Notes: generated by a model not told the origin, from the sequence alone. Positions 48,007 through 58,313 are shown, counted from the first letter of the stretch. The stretch: DNA of 64,000 bases from Candidatus Kapaibacterium sp. (GCA_026390695.1 JAPLFL010000128.1:172456-236455), one strand, 5' to 3'. A program made the numbers and translations.

Positions 48007-51000
48007 TTATCTGATAATTTCAAGTTTATCAGTTACAGTGAATCCGTTTTCGTCAGATATTGTATAGAAATAAACACCGTTCGTCAGATTCAAAACAGAC
48101 GCATTTACAAGTATCATCTGATTATTTTCAATAACTGAGTTAAATAACTCAGCAACCTGCTTGCCAAGCGCATCGAACAAACGAACATTGATTTTCTTTG
48201 TTCCAGTTGGGCATACGTAGATATATCCAATTTCATTAATTGGGTTTGGTGCTACATAATGAGGAATCAAATTTTTATCTGTTACGCTGAGTTTATTTTC
48301 ATAAGTTACATTTACTTGAGTTTCAGTTGCAAGAACATCACCGCAAATATTCGATACTTTACAACCATAAACACCAGCATCGGAAGCTGTTGCACCGGTT
48401 ATTTGTAAAGTTGCAGAAGTTTGAAGAGGCATTGGAATTGCATTATGTGACCAAACATAAGTAAGAGGAGTTGTACCAGCTGCAACTATTGTGATTGTAA
48501 TATCCTTACCGGTTTGTACGTCCAATTTTGCAGGTGGCTGCGTAGTAATTGTCGGTAATATATTAACCGCAAGTTTACCTGCTGAAGATTCTACAGAATT
48601 GACACCATCAACCGTTACAACACAAGAATAATTTCCAACATCAGTCGGATCAACATTATTGATCGAAAGATTTGCTGTAGTTGTTCCTGCATATTTAACA
48701 CCGTTACTGATTGCTTTACTGTTAAATTTCCATTGATAGGTTAGAATTTTACCAGATCCGGTTGTAGCAGCTGTTACTTTGAATGAAGCCTGCATTGTTG
48801 CACAGCTATTAACATCACCGGGCTGACCGCTGATATTTACGCCAGGGCCTTGCTGAATATTGACGGAAACTGATTTGTCTGTTCCGCATAATCCGACAAC
48901 AACAACATAATATGTATATGTATAATCATCAGCAACGATATTCTGAATATGTAATAATGATGATTTTGATCCTGCAATACGTTTATCATCGACCATTGCA
49001 GTTGCAACATTATTCTTCATTTTGTACCATTGAACAGTAACTGGTAAAGTTGGGCGTGCCATCCAGTCATCAATTGCCTGAGCACCGACTTGGAACGAAA
49101 TGGATTCTCCTATATTAGCATTAGCTGTTACCGGTTGGGTTGTGATCTGAGTTTTGCGTTCAATAAAGATAACTGCATCGCGAGTATATACATCAACTTT
49201 ATTACGGCAATCTTCGACTGAAATCTTGCAACGATATACGCCACCGTTATCAAACGAACCTGAGTTAGTGATAAAGTGTGAATTATTAGCCGTAGGATTA
49301 GTTGTCAAGAGGATATCGGCTCCGTCTTTCTGCCATTGGTATTTATAAATAGTACCGTCGCCAACGACGAACATATCTATTCTGTTGGTTGCAGGATTTA
49401 CATTCTGGCAAACCATGAAATCAGTAGGCTCATTAACGATAGTGAACGGATTCCAAACTTTAACCGTAAGAGTATCAGAAAACTGATTTGGCTGGCAAGC
49501 TAATGATCCATAGACCAAGCAACGGTACTGACCGCTGTGAGTTATCTGAGGATTGAATGTATAAAGAGTTTTTGTTGCAGCACTTGGATTGATTGACTGA
49601 TCCATTGTAGCAAAGTTCGATGATGTATTCGGTCTATACTGCCATTCGTAAGCATAAATTGTACCAATAGCATTGCATGTGAAACGGAAATCAGTACCGG
49701 TACAAGCATGACCAGGGTCAGAAGGAATATCATGTGTAATTTTGTTATTAACTATCGGATCTGTAATGACTATGGTTGCTACATTTGAATACATAGTAGC
49801 TAAACCGCAATTACCAGGGCCTGTAATTTTTAATCTGTATTTACCAGCAGCCTGATGTGGATCAGGGAACGTTAGATTTAATGTAGTAGTGTTTTGACCT
49901 GCCATATCAGTATAATTTCCTGAACCAACCGGATTTTCAATTTGCCATTGCATACCATAAACCGTACCTGCATAAGTAGAGCTAATCAATAAAGTAGGAT
50001 TGGTTGAGCATTGTTCGGCAGATGCTGGATGAGATAAAAAGCTCATTTGACTTTCAACTTTCATAAATCTCTGTTGAGTTGTGGTGTTGAAACCGGTCAT
50101 ATCATATTTTACAGTAGCATAATAGTTTGCAGAGTCACTCTGAGCAATAGCTGGGAAGCTCAAAGTTGATTGTGTCTGACCAGCTATTGGATTGTATATA
50201 CCGGTTGATGGCTGACCTTTATACCATGTTGTATTATAAACAGGTGTTCCGGCTGATCTTCCGATACCATCTTCAAAACCGGTATAGCTGATAACGAAAT
50301 TTAAATTTGCAGCACTTGGGGTGCAAAATACAGCACTGTTCGGTACTGCCATTAAATTCTGAGACATGTTGAATCCCATTGGATAAGCTTCGTCAATACC
50401 CATATTTGTGATAGCTTTTCTTGCTCTACCGTCAATATCAGTTGGAGCTGCAGCAAGTACGGGGCATTTTGCAATACGATAATCAACAGCTGATGAGCCA
50501 TTTAAGTGACCGTCAGTACCACTCATAAATGTAACTGGTACACTTGATGAGTTTGCATCGCGTAAAGTTGATCCTTGCCAATTTGCAAGTGTTAATTGAT
50601 CATAAGTTCCATTATACAATGTCATATAATACGATAAAACCGGATAATTTCCGCCGGCATAAAGATCATTATAATCGCAAATTGTCCATGCTGTATTAGT
50701 TGTGGCTGCATAAACAGCATAAGATTTTGATCCGGCTACCCAATGAGTCATTGTATTATGGAAAATATTATTTCTAATATCATAAGGATAGGTAGTACTT
50801 GAATATGAATATATGAACAAAGCGGCAGAGGCAGATGCAGTAGTTCCTGAGTTAAGGTTTGCAGTAGCCATATTGACAGTATTGTTGTACAATTTTGTTC
50901 CATAACCACTTGCAAGAGTGATTCCTTGAGCGGAATAGTAAGAAACGTTGATGGCAGATCCACCGTTATTCATACCGGTTATATCAGTAATTAAGTTATC

Positions 51001-53112
51001 ATGTATGTTGGTTCCGTATCCACCTGCAATATACATACCATGAGCACCACCATAACTTGGATATTGACCCCATATTTTATTTATTTTGTTAAAAGCAATT
51101 GTTGTACCATTGACTGTTGAAGCCGTAGATGCAAGAAAATTGAATGCTCTTGGTGCGGTTGTAGTGTACCAATTATTACCGAGGTTATTAATAGTATTAT
51201 AGTTGACATTATTTGTGGTACCCATCCATGAACCTGACAAATACATTCCATAGAAACCGGCAGTATTTGTTCCACCATTGATATCACCAATTGTATTATT
51301 GGTAATATTCAAATTAGTCATACTGTTAGCAGCACAATATAGAGAATAATAAAATGTATTACGCACCCAATTACCACTTATTGATAGATTTGTAGATGTA
51401 GAAGCATTATACCAGTAAATACCATAATAACCAATATTGTAAAGTGTATTATTACTAATATTGCAATTATTTGAATAGTAAGAATATAAATAAATACCAT
51501 ATCCATAATAATAATATCCACTTGACCATGTTCCTTGGCCTGTGATGTAATTATTTATTATATTTATGTTATTAAATGGTGCTAATGTACTGGCAGTATA
51601 ACCATAAAGATAGATAGGGTACCAATAATTATACGTAGTTGTATTAGCAGTAGTCACGTTACAATTTTGAATTGTGATATTAGTCAAATAATTAGTAGTT
51701 GAGACGTTATATCCTGCAATACCATACATATAATAATAAAGAGAAGATGCAGGATTTGAATTATTTCTAATAGTTAGTAATCTGCTTGGAGTTCCATCGA
51801 TTGTAATGTAAGAACATCCTTGAAGATAGATAACAGCATTAGCTGACGCTGCACTTGCACTGGTTGTACTTCCAACGTTTGCATCGAGAGTATAGGAGCC
51901 AGCTGTGGTAATTGTCAAAGTATAAGGACCTACTCCAGTATAAGGAATTTTGGTAATGGTGACTGTAGTTGGCTCTGTAACATTACTAATTAATGTCAAA
52001 GTAGTATTAGCACTAAGAGTTCTTCCTAATATATCAGCAATAGCTGCGGTAAGATTAGGATAATTTCCACCGGATCCAATTGTATAATTTCCTGACATCG
52101 GACCGGCTATCAACCTTTGATATGGACCTTGATTGCTTGGAGAATAAGTTGATCCTCCAACTGTGACGCTATTGAATGTTCCGCCGATATAATTACCTAA
52201 CGGTGCACTGGCACTTACGTCATAAGCTAACCAGAAGTAATTTGTTGTTGTTCCGGGTCCACCGGCTAATGCCTGATTGATGGTGAAACTAATTGCACCA
52301 CTTGGATTGACAACAGTACCTAAAAGTGTAGTAGTAGCAAAATTATTACTTGTACCTGTATAATATAATTTTGCAGAAGTAACATTGGCAGGAACGGTTG
52401 TTCCATTTGTATTGAAAGTTAAATTAGTAACGCTAATTGGTGTGACTTCACCTGTCACATTAATTTGTGCCTGAACGACAGCCTTACCTGTAGCACCTGG
52501 TACAACAACAGCAGACGATGCAGAGGCTCCTGCAGATGAAGCGTAAGCTTCATTTGCAGCTACATATATAGATATATCGTCTATATAAATATTTCCCCAA
52601 TATGAAGGTGAAACATCAGAAAAATTAACATAAGCAACACCGTTATAACTTGAAGGAATAGGGAAGGAATAATAGTACCATCCAGCGCTCGCTACTGCAG
52701 GTGAAAGGTCATTCCTGCGATAAACAGTACCAAGCAGTGTTCCACCGGCAGCCTGAGAAGTATTTACATAAACTTCCATCCGGTCATTTACATCATTTAC
52801 ATAAGTATCACGATACATCCAGAAACCCACAACAACTCTACCGCCATAACCGGTAAAATCCATTGCAGTGGTTATAGCATAAGCACTGCCATAATTATAA
52901 TTATACCAGCCAAGCATATAAGAACCGCCATGTGGAGAAGCAGTATTTGGAGAGAACCCGGAAGTAGTAATCTGGCAAGAGGTAGAATAGCTATTGTACC
53001 AGCCCGATGGGAACGCGCCTCCCTCAAAGTTCTGCGATAAAAATGTTTGTGCTTTAAGTGCTCCAAATCCTATAAGAATTAGAACCAAAGCAGTTTTTAA
53101 AAATTTAGACAT
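48007..53112 (-). CDS. Giant T9SS cargo protein: anchor-J domain, beta-helix, Ig-like repeats
   Basis: 1701 residues from the ATG at 53112, with GGAG seven bases upstream (a TTG four codons earlier is less likely). Signal peptide FLKTALVLILIGFGALKAQ. Residues about 25-190 resemble a choice-of-anchor J / MAM-like domain (FLSQNFEGGAFPSGW, YIDDISIYV). About 350-900 is a Tyr/Asn-rich right-handed parallel beta-helix (INIINNYITGQG, CNISNNTLYNIGYYGIYW). From about 920 to 1600 there are several Ig-like repeats (GGVYRCKIS, DVGNYSCVV, DAGVYGCKV). The last 85 residues are a T9SS type A sorting domain (YVAPNPINEIGYIYV, NVRLFDALGKQV, LTNGVYFYTI). It is probably a surface adhesin or polysaccharide-binding protein. 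Confidence 0.9.
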   Translation of the reverse strand: MSKFLKTALVLILIGFGALKAQTFLSQNFEGGAFPSGWYNSYSTSCQITTSGFSPNTASPHGGSYMLGWYNYNYGSAYAITTAMDFTGYGGRVVVGFWMYRDTYVNDVNDRMEVYVNTSQAAGGTLLGTVYRRNDLSPAVASAGWYYYSFPIPSSYNGVAYVNFSDVSPSYWGNIYIDDISIYVAANEAYASSAGASASSAVVVPGATGKAVVQAQINVTGEVTPISVTNLTFNTNGTTVPANVTSAKLYYTGTSNNFATTTLLGTVVNPSGAISFTINQALAGGPGTTTNYFWLAYDVSASAPLGNYIGGTFNSVTVGGSTYSPSNQGPYQRLIAGPMSGNYTIGSGGNYPNLTAAIADILGRTLSANTTLTLISNVTEPTTVTITKIPYTGVGPYTLTITTAGSYTLDANVGSTTSASAASANAVIYLQGCSYITIDGTPSRLLTIRNNSNPASSLYYYMYGIAGYNVSTTNYLTNITIQNCNVTTANTTTYNYWYPIYLYGYTASTLAPFNNINIINNYITGQGTWSSGYYYYGYGIYLYSYYSNNCNISNNTLYNIGYYGIYWYNASTSTNLSISGNWVRNTFYYSLYCAANSMTNLNITNNTIGDINGGTNTAGFYGMYLSGSWMGTTNNVNYNTINNLGNNWYTTTAPRAFNFLASTASTVNGTTIAFNKINKIWGQYPSYGGAHGMYIAGGYGTNIHDNLITDITGMNNGGSAINVSYYSAQGITLASGYGTKLYNNTVNMATANLNSGTTASASAALFIYSYSSTTYPYDIRNNIFHNTMTHWVAGSKSYAVYAATTNTAWTICDYNDLYAGGNYPVLSYYMTLYNGTYDQLTLANWQGSTLRDANSSSVPVTFMSGTDGHLNGSSAVDYRIAKCPVLAAAPTDIDGRARKAITNMGIDEAYPMGFNMSQNLMAVPNSAVFCTPSAANLNFVISYTGFEDGIGRSAGTPVYNTTWYKGQPSTGIYNPIAGQTQSTLSFPAIAQSDSANYYATVKYDMTGFNTTTQQRFMKVESQMSFLSHPASAEQCSTNPTLLISSTYAGTVYGMQWQIENPVGSGNYTDMAGQNTTTLNLTFPDPHQAAGKYRLKITGPGNCGLATMYSNVATIVITDPIVNNKITHDIPSDPGHACTGTDFRFTCNAIGTIYAYEWQYRPNTSSNFATMDQSINPSAATKTLYTFNPQITHSGQYRCLVYGSLACQPNQFSDTLTVKVWNPFTIVNEPTDFMVCQNVNPATNRIDMFVVGDGTIYKYQWQKDGADILLTTNPTANNSHFITNSGSFDNGGVYRCKISVEDCRNKVDVYTRDAVIFIERKTQITTQPVTANANIGESISFQVGAQAIDDWMARPTLPVTVQWYKMKNNVATAMVDDKRIAGSKSSLLHIQNIVADDYTYTYYVVVVGLCGTDKSVSVNIQQGPGVNISGQPGDVNSCATMQASFKVTAATTGSGKILTYQWKFNSKAISNGVKYAGTTTANLSINNVDPTDVGNYSCVVTVDGVNSVESSAGKLAVNILPTITTQPPAKLDVQTGKDITITIVAAGTTPLTYVWSHNAIPMPLQTSATLQITGATASDAGVYGCKVSNICGDVLATETQVNVTYENKLSVTDKNLIPHYVAPNPINEIGYIYVCPTGTKKINVRLFDALGKQVAELFNSVIENNQMILVNASVLNLTNGVYFYTISDENGFTVTDKLEIIR

Positions 53113-53124
53113 ATTAAACTCCAA

Positions 53125-53439
53125 TAAGTTGTTAATAAAAATTATATTTTTTTCCTAATAAATTCAATAAAAAATCTTCATTCAAAGAACTAAAAGGAGT
53201 AAAAGTCGCTCCTATAGCCAACCCTTATGAAATGCATATATATGTATAATGAAACTACACATACATAACTTTTCATCAAACAAATTTACTAATAATTATT
53301 GAAAAAACAAACATTATTTTTATATTTTTTCATACATTAATAACAATTAATTTAATATATATACTCACTCCGAAGCTCCTGCCTTGGAACTGCCATCAGA
53401 GTCCATCTTCGCAAGCAGGAGCTTGAGATCAGAAAAAGC
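53125..53439. other. Gene-free stretch upstream of the giant cargo gene
   Basis: AT-rich DNA that should hold the - strand promoter of the T9SS gene; I cannot mark a clear TTTG / TAnnTTTG pair. Confidence 0.4.
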
Positions 53440-53690
53440 CTTGTTTTGTCATTCCTGCCAGTGCAGGATCCCATTTAATGTTATTGGAAGGAGATTCCAG
53501 CATGCAAGACTGTGTGAAAACTTCAATTTCTTGTCATTCCTGCACATGCAGGAATCCCCTAAAGTGGCACTGGAAGGAGATTCCTGCATGCAAGACTGTG
53601 TGAAAACTTCAATTTCTTGTCATTCCTGCACATGCAGGAATCCCCTAAAGTGGCACTGGAAGGAGATTCCTGCATGCGCGGGAATGACAT
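53440..53690. repeat. Tandem MITE-like fragments
   Basis: A block of about 85 bases (TGTCATTCCTGCACATGCAG, then CCTAAAGTGGCACTGGAAGG, then CAAGACTGTGTGAAAACTTC) occurs twice in a row after a diverged first copy. The last copy closes with CGCGGGAATGACA. The open frame through it is an effect of the repeat. Confidence 0.75.
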
Positions 53691-53847
53691 TTTTGGTAAA
53701 TATTTTACTTTTATGACAGGAACAAGAAAATTTAAGGCGATACAAAGGATTCAAATACAATCTCAATAAATAATGCCAAATAATCTCAGAAAATTTATTA
53801 ATTTTGTGGCTTGGTCTTTGACAAAATTAAATAATTAGGTGAAATTT

Positions 53848-54081
53848 ATGGCAAAAGCTATCGGAGATGTAGTTATCGATATCGAAAGATGCAAGGGATG
53901 CGAACTTTGTATCGAAGCTTGTCCTGAGGAAACTTTAGGACTTACACATGTGATTAATTCGAAAGGTTATCATTATGCGATTACAATTAACTCAACCTGC
54001 ACTGGTTGCGTCAATTGCGCTCTTGTTTGCCCCGAAGGTATAATCAAAGTTTATAGAAAAATTGAGAAGAAATCAGCTTAA
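53848..54081 (+). CDS. Ferredoxin-type (2x[4Fe-4S]) subunit of a 2-oxoacid:ferredoxin oxidoreductase
   Basis: 77 residues from the ATG at 53848, with AGGTG upstream; a GTG three codons earlier is possible. Two CxxCxxCxxxCP clusters are visible: CKGCELCIEACP and CTGCVNCALVCP. It passes electrons between the catalytic subunits and free ferredoxin. It heads the operon with the alpha, beta and gamma subunits, 69 bases before alpha. A TAATTTTG box at 53799-53806 could be the -7 element, but no good -33 box stands at the right distance. Confidence 0.93.
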   Translation: MAKAIGDVVIDIERCKGCELCIEACPEETLGLTHVINSKGYHYAITINSTCTGCVNCALVCPEGIIKVYRKIEKKSA

Positions 54082-54150
54082 CCATCATCTGTGGCTATTA
54101 CCAGATGATTTTTTTTATTATTTTTAAATGAAATTGAATTAGGAGTATTA

Positions 54151-55224
54151 ATGGGTGAAATTAGATTAATGAAGGGTAACGAAGCATTAGCAGAAGCCAT
54201 GATACGAGCTGGATGCGATGCATACTTCGGCTACCCGATTACTCCCCAATCCGAAGTTCTTGAGTATCTTTCAATAGACGCAACAAAACGTACCGGTATG
54301 GTGGTTTTACAGGCTGAAAGCGAAGTTGCAGCTATTAATATGATTTATGGAGCTGCCGGATGCGGACGCAGAGTAATGACAACTTCCTCAAGTCCGGGAA
54401 TTAGTCTTATGCAAGAAGGACTTTCTTATATAGCCAGTGCTGGTCTGCCATGCGTGGTTGCAAATGTAAATCGCGGAGGCCCGGGACTCGGTACAATTCA
54501 GCCTTCTCAGGGAGATTATTTCCAATCTGTGAAAGGTGGCGGTCATGGCGATTATCACTTGTTTGTGTTAGCGCCGTCAAGTGTTCAGGAAATGGTGGAC
54601 TTTGTTCGCGAAGGTTTTGACATTGCCGAAAAATACAGAACTCCGGTTATGATTTTATCAGACGGAGCTGTAGGCCAGATGATGGAAAAAGTCGAATTAT
54701 TCGATCAAATGCCACGTAAGACAGAATTCCCAGATTGGGCTACTACTGGACGTAAACGCGGACAAGACAGAACTTATATTACATCCCTGTTTATTAAACC
54801 TGAAAAAATGGAAATGATAAACCTGAACTTACAGGCTAAATATCAAGCAATGATTGAAAATGAAGTTCGCTATCAGTCCTTCCATCTTGATGATTGCGAG
54901 TACATCTTTACCGGATATGGATTAGGTGCACGTATTTGCCAGAAAGCAATGGAAATGGGAAGAGAAAAAGGATATAAAATCGGGTTGATCAGGCCTATCA
55001 CATTATTCCCCTTCCCTACCACAATATTTAATGAAATGGCTTCCAAAGTCAAAGGAATACTTGATGTCGAGCTAAACGCAGGCCAGATGGTCGAAGATGT
55101 TCGTTTATCTGTCGAAGGAAAAACCAAAGTGGACTTCTATGGCCGTATGGGCGGAATGATCCCATCACCGGATGAGATTTTAAACGCATTTGAAGAAAAA
55201 TTTATCAATGGAGGTGCAAAATGA
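54151..55224 (+). CDS. vorB: 2-oxoacid:ferredoxin oxidoreductase alpha subunit (VorB/KorA type)
   Basis: 357 residues. The enzyme oxidatively decarboxylates a 2-oxoacid with CoA and reduces ferredoxin. The opening (LMKGNEALAEAMIRAGCDAY, FGYPITPQSEVLEYL) is the pyrimidine-domain signature of VorB-annotated subunits, followed by GPGLGTIQPSQGDYFQ and a C-terminal transketolase-like domain (IRPITLFPFPTTIF). 'VorB' is the usual database name for branched-chain (3-methyl-2-oxobutanoate) oxidoreductases, but 2-oxoglutarate is also possible for this family, so the substrate is open. It overlaps the beta gene by four bases (ATGA). Confidence 0.92.
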   Translation: MGEIRLMKGNEALAEAMIRAGCDAYFGYPITPQSEVLEYLSIDATKRTGMVVLQAESEVAAINMIYGAAGCGRRVMTTSSSPGISLMQEGLSYIASAGLPCVVANVNRGGPGLGTIQPSQGDYFQSVKGGGHGDYHLFVLAPSSVQEMVDFVREGFDIAEKYRTPVMILSDGAVGQMMEKVELFDQMPRKTEFPDWATTGRKRGQDRTYITSLFIKPEKMEMINLNLQAKYQAMIENEVRYQSFHLDDCEYIFTGYGLGARICQKAMEMGREKGYKIGLIRPITLFPFPTTIFNEMASKVKGILDVELNAGQMVEDVRLSVEGKTKVDFYGRMGGMIPSPDEILNAFEEKFINGGAK

Positions 55225-56009
55225 GTGATATGAATTTTGATCGTTTGGATATTCGCACCGATGATTGCATGGTTTATGAAAAACCTTTAGATACATTACT
55301 TGATGTGCCTTTCCATTACTGCCCCGGATGCGCTCATTCGACCGTCCATAAAATTTTTATGGAAGTATGTCAGGAAATGGAAATTCAGTATGATATAGTA
55401 GGAGTGGCTCCTGTTGGATGTTCCGTATTTGCTTATCATTATTTGAATGTTGACATGCAGCAAGCCGCTCATGGCCGTGCATGCGCCGTTGCAACGGGTA
55501 TTAAACGTGTTATGCCTGATAAATTAGTTTTTACTTATCAGGGTGATGGAGATTTAGCAGCAATAGGTACTGCTGAAACTGTTCATGCAGCCAATCGCGG
55601 CGAAAATTTTCTCGTTATTTTTATCAATAACGGAATTTATGGTATGACCAGTGGACAAATGGCTCCTACAACACTTGAAGGAATGGTGACTACTACCTCT
55701 CCTCATGGCAGAGATATTGCAACTCAAGGTTATCCATTAAAAATAAGTGAACTTTTGGCAAATCTGCCCGGAGTCGCTTACGTAACTCGTCAGACTGCTT
55801 ATAATGCGGCAGGAGTGCGTAAAACGAAAAAAGCTTTGCAAAAGGCTATTGAATATCAGAAGAAGAAATTAGGATTTTGTTTAGTTGAAGTTGTTACAAA
55901 TTGTCCGTCGAACTTGAAAATGACACCGCTCGAATCGAATAAATTCGTTGAAGAGCAGATGCTGGCATTTTATCCGCTCGGCGATATTAAAGTTCCGGGA
56001 GGTAAATAA
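55221..56009 (+). CDS. 2-oxoacid:ferredoxin oxidoreductase beta subunit (TPP-binding)
   Basis: 262 residues. FHYCPGCAHSTVHKIF holds cysteines typical of the beta subunit. The thiamine diphosphate motif starts GDGDLAAIG and ends at INN, and the Gly-rich MTSGQMAPTT loop follows. It binds TPP and catalyses decarboxylation with alpha. It is coupled to alpha through ATGA, and the gamma start follows its stop within two bases. Confidence 0.95.
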   Translation: MSDMNFDRLDIRTDDCMVYEKPLDTLLDVPFHYCPGCAHSTVHKIFMEVCQEMEIQYDIVGVAPVGCSVFAYHYLNVDMQQAAHGRACAVATGIKRVMPDKLVFTYQGDGDLAAIGTAETVHAANRGENFLVIFINNGIYGMTSGQMAPTTLEGMVTTTSPHGRDIATQGYPLKISELLANLPGVAYVTRQTAYNAAGVRKTKKALQKAIEYQKKKLGFCLVEVVTNCPSNLKMTPLESNKFVEEQMLAFYPLGDIKVPGGK

Positions 56010-56010
56010 T

Positions 56011-56550
56011 ATGTTAGAAGAAGCAATTTTCTCAGGATTCGGAGGACAAGGCGTCCTTTCGATGGGTATGATTCTGTCTTATGCAGGAATGATTGAAAAC
56101 CGCGAAGTATGCTGGATGCCGTCTTATGGCCCTGAAATGCGTGGTGGTACTGCAAACTGCATTACAATTATTTCCGATGGCCCAATCAGTTCACCTATTA
56201 TTTCCACTTTCGATACTGTAGTGGCTTTGAATCAGCCATCGGTTGATAAATTTGAGAGTCAGGTTCGCCCAGGTGGTACAATTATTTTTGATAGTACAAA
56301 TATCTTGAATCCTCCGACACGCAGAGATATTACGATATATTCAGTGCCGGGTAGTGAGCTTGCTACTGCAAAGTTGAAAAATATCAAAGTTTTAAATATG
56401 TTGATTTTGGGTGCTTTTATTGCAGCTCGTAAGACAGTGAAAGAAGAAACATGTATATCAGCCTTGAAAAAGGTGCTTCCGGAGCGCTACCACAAACTTG
56501 TTCCGATTAATAAAGAAGCCTTTGAACTTGGCATGAGCTGCATTAAATGA
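56011..56550 (+). CDS. 2-oxoacid:ferredoxin oxidoreductase gamma subunit
   Basis: 179 residues from the ATG at 56011, with GGAGG ten bases upstream at the end of the beta gene; an ATG at 55948 inside beta is a chance extension. The family pattern is clear: FSGFGGQGVLSMGMILSYAG at the start, then SYGPEMRGGTANC and LNMLILGAF. The gamma subunit completes the CoA-binding part of the enzyme. Last gene of the operon; a strong terminator lies about 220 bases on, after an inserted MITE. Confidence 0.95.
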   Translation: MLEEAIFSGFGGQGVLSMGMILSYAGMIENREVCWMPSYGPEMRGGTANCITIISDGPISSPIISTFDTVVALNQPSVDKFESQVRPGGTIIFDSTNILNPPTRRDITIYSVPGSELATAKLKNIKVLNMLILGAFIAARKTVKEETCISALKKVLPERYHKLVPINKEAFELGMSCIK

Positions 56551-56581
56551 GATTATAAAGTTGAAGAAGTTGAATTCACTT

Positions 56582-56754
56582 GAGGCTGTCTCAAAAACCA
56601 CATATTTAACAAAAATGTCATTCCTGCGTATGCAGGAATCTCCTTCCAGTGCCACTTTAGGGGATTCCTGCATGCGCAGGAATGACAAGAAATTGAAGTT
56701 TTCACACAGGCTCATGCGCAGGAATGACAGAAATGAGGTTTTTGAGACAGCCTC
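56582..56754. mobile_element. MITE-like palindrome, GAGGCTGTCTCAAAA ends
   Basis: The ends GAGGCTGTCTCAAAAACC and GGTTTTTGAGACAGCCTC are perfect inverted repeats. Inside are two stacked cores TGTCATTCCTGCG ... GCGCAGGAATGACA, plus a remnant of the TTTCACACAGG arm, so one element may have landed in another. It separates the operon from its terminator. Confidence 0.8.
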
Positions 56755-56772
56755 AAAATGAAAGTTGAAGAA

Positions 56773-56805
56773 AATCCCTGATTTTAAGTAGTCAGGGATT
56801 TTTTT
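56773..56805 (+). terminator. Intrinsic terminator of the oxidoreductase operon
   Basis: Nine-base stem AATCCCTGA / TCAGGGATT, a ten-base loop and a T-run to 56805. It lies downstream of the inserted MITE. Confidence 0.85.
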
Positions 56806-56942
56806 AGGTATTTGAGTACAATCTAAGCTAATTTTAATAATTTTCTATTATCTAATTAGCAATTTGGGATTATATCTTATTTACCATTGGCGTTGCGGAA
56901 TTTACCTAAAGTGATTAACCCAGATTAAGCATTAGAAAGTAG

Positions 56943-56967
56943 GGGCACGGCTTGCCGTGCCCTTTTT
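56943..56967 (+). terminator. GC-rich hairpin with T-run
   Basis: GGGCACGGC-TT-GCCGTGCCC followed by TTTTT. It works as a terminator on paper, but the GGGGCACGGCTTGCCGTGCC string is also a widespread REP-like palindrome, so its role here is uncertain. Confidence 0.55.
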
Positions 56968-57288
56968 GTGTAAGATATACATTTGTATTGGTGGGCTCTG
57001 AATCCGCCACTACGGCTATTGTCAATTGAATATTTTTTCTATTGAATTATCTGAGATTAATGTAATTTCTTTGAATCTGGTGGCTAAAGCTGAAGTTCAA
57101 TAACATGAAAATTACTGAACTATTTTTTGTGAATCTCAAATAATTATAATACATTCACATTTGAATAAAAAATACTCTGAAAATGAGCAGCCAGAGCCAC
57201 CATGCAGATTGTGGAAAACTTATTTTTTATTCTTTCTTGCATATATTGAAAAATTTGTATAATTTGTATTTGCGTTGGTTATATTTCG

Positions 57289-57361
57289 ATCAGCATCAAC
57301 ATCAGCATCAACATCAGCATCAGCATCAACATCAGCATCAACATCAGCATCAGCATCAGCA
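57289..57361. repeat. Hexanucleotide microsatellite (ATCAGC/ATCAAC)
   Basis: Twelve six-base units of CATCAG or CATCAA in a row. It reads as a His-Gln run in one frame but no gene is supported. Confidence 0.9.
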
Positions 57362-57619
57362 ATGATTTGCTAAGACTAAGCTTGATGAGGAAAAATGTAC
57401 TTTGTAAATTTAAATTTTTAGGATTAATATGGAGATATGGAAAATCCGCACTGATGGCGGTTTCAAATAGAGTGAATCATCAGCTTTGATGTGCTTTCAA
57501 TTAGTTAAACATTCTGGTACTGAACTAATAATCATTAAAATACTGTTTTGACTGACTAAAGCGTTCCTGATGCAGCAATTGATCTATGCGAAAAGATGAT
57601 CAAGAAAAATAAAATAAAA

Positions 57620-57685
57620 CTCTTTCGCAAGTTGCGAAAGAGCCATTCGGATAAACCGCAAGCAACTTCAAACTGTCGGTTTATC
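57620..57685 (+). promoter_or_regulatory. Two leader hairpins upstream of cassette copy 2
   Basis: Hairpin one is CTCTTTCGC-AAGTT-GCGAAAGAG (57620-57642), preceded by AAAATAAA and 87 bases from the ATG, matching the position and stem design of the hairpin before copy 1. Hairpin two is GATAAACCG ... CGGTTTATC (57650-57685). A palindrome AAGTAAATTTATTTACTT (57698-57715) then touches the ribosome site and could be an operator. Confidence 0.5.
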
Positions 57686-57728
57686 TATAACAAATATAAG
57701 TAAATTTATTTACTTAGGAGAACAAATT

Positions 57729-58313
57729 ATGAAGAAATTATCGTTTTTTTTAACTGTATCTGCAATAGCAGTTCTATGTTGCCTTAATCAATTCTTAGCA
57801 ACGGACTGCCCTCCTGGCACTGTGCAGCAAACAACTGTACTTCCCGACCCTTTCTGTCCACATACAAACGCTATTGTTTGTATTAATTGTGGGGACATTT
57901 CACATCCTGGTGCAACCTTTTCATTGTTGGAAATTAATACGACATGTGGGAACAATCCTGATCCAAACGTTTATATACCTTTTATAACAAACTATCTCCT
58001 CAATAATTATCCTGACCTTTGTAGTGGTACATGGCAACCATGTGATCCTTATGGGACATCATATTCAGTAATTTATATTGATTTCCCAATTTGTTGGCAA
58101 TGGCTGAATTATCAAACATTAAAGCCATGTGATGACTCAAGATGTCTAACTGAAGAAGTTGTTTGTTGGAATGGTGGACAATTAACAGTATTGAATCATA
58201 TTGTAACTTTACTTGGTAACCCAGGTTATGATTGCAAGCAGAATCAATGGAAACCTGATCTGCAATTAGGAACTTGCTTTCATATACCTACTGAATGTAG
58301 TTCTTCATTCTAA
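57729..58313 (+). CDS. Secreted Cys-rich protein, cassette copy 2
   Basis: 194 residues, the same length as the copy at 18081-18665, and similar throughout: signal peptide then ATDCPPGTVQ, VCINCGD, LLNNYPDLCSGTWQPCD, YIDFPICWQWL, GTCFHIPTEC. AGGAG lies ten bases before the ATG. The two proteins have clearly diverged, so the duplication is not recent. It is followed 54 bases later by the T9SS partner, as in copy 1. Confidence 0.82.
   Translation: MKKLSFFLTVSAIAVLCCLNQFLATDCPPGTVQQTTVLPDPFCPHTNAIVCINCGDISHPGATFSLLEINTTCGNNPDPNVYIPFITNYLLNNYPDLCSGTWQPCDPYGTSYSVIYIDFPICWQWLNYQTLKPCDDSRCLTEEVVCWNGGQLTVLNHIVTLLGNPGYDCKQNQWKPDLQLGTCFHIPTECSSSF

Noticed and set aside
53384..53716. 110-codon open frame upstream of the ferredoxin gene
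   Set aside because: It repeats itself because the MITE fragments are tandem; no gene signals.
57183..57365. 60-codon open frame ending in a His-Gln run
   Set aside because: The run is the CATCAG microsatellite and the rest has no coding character.
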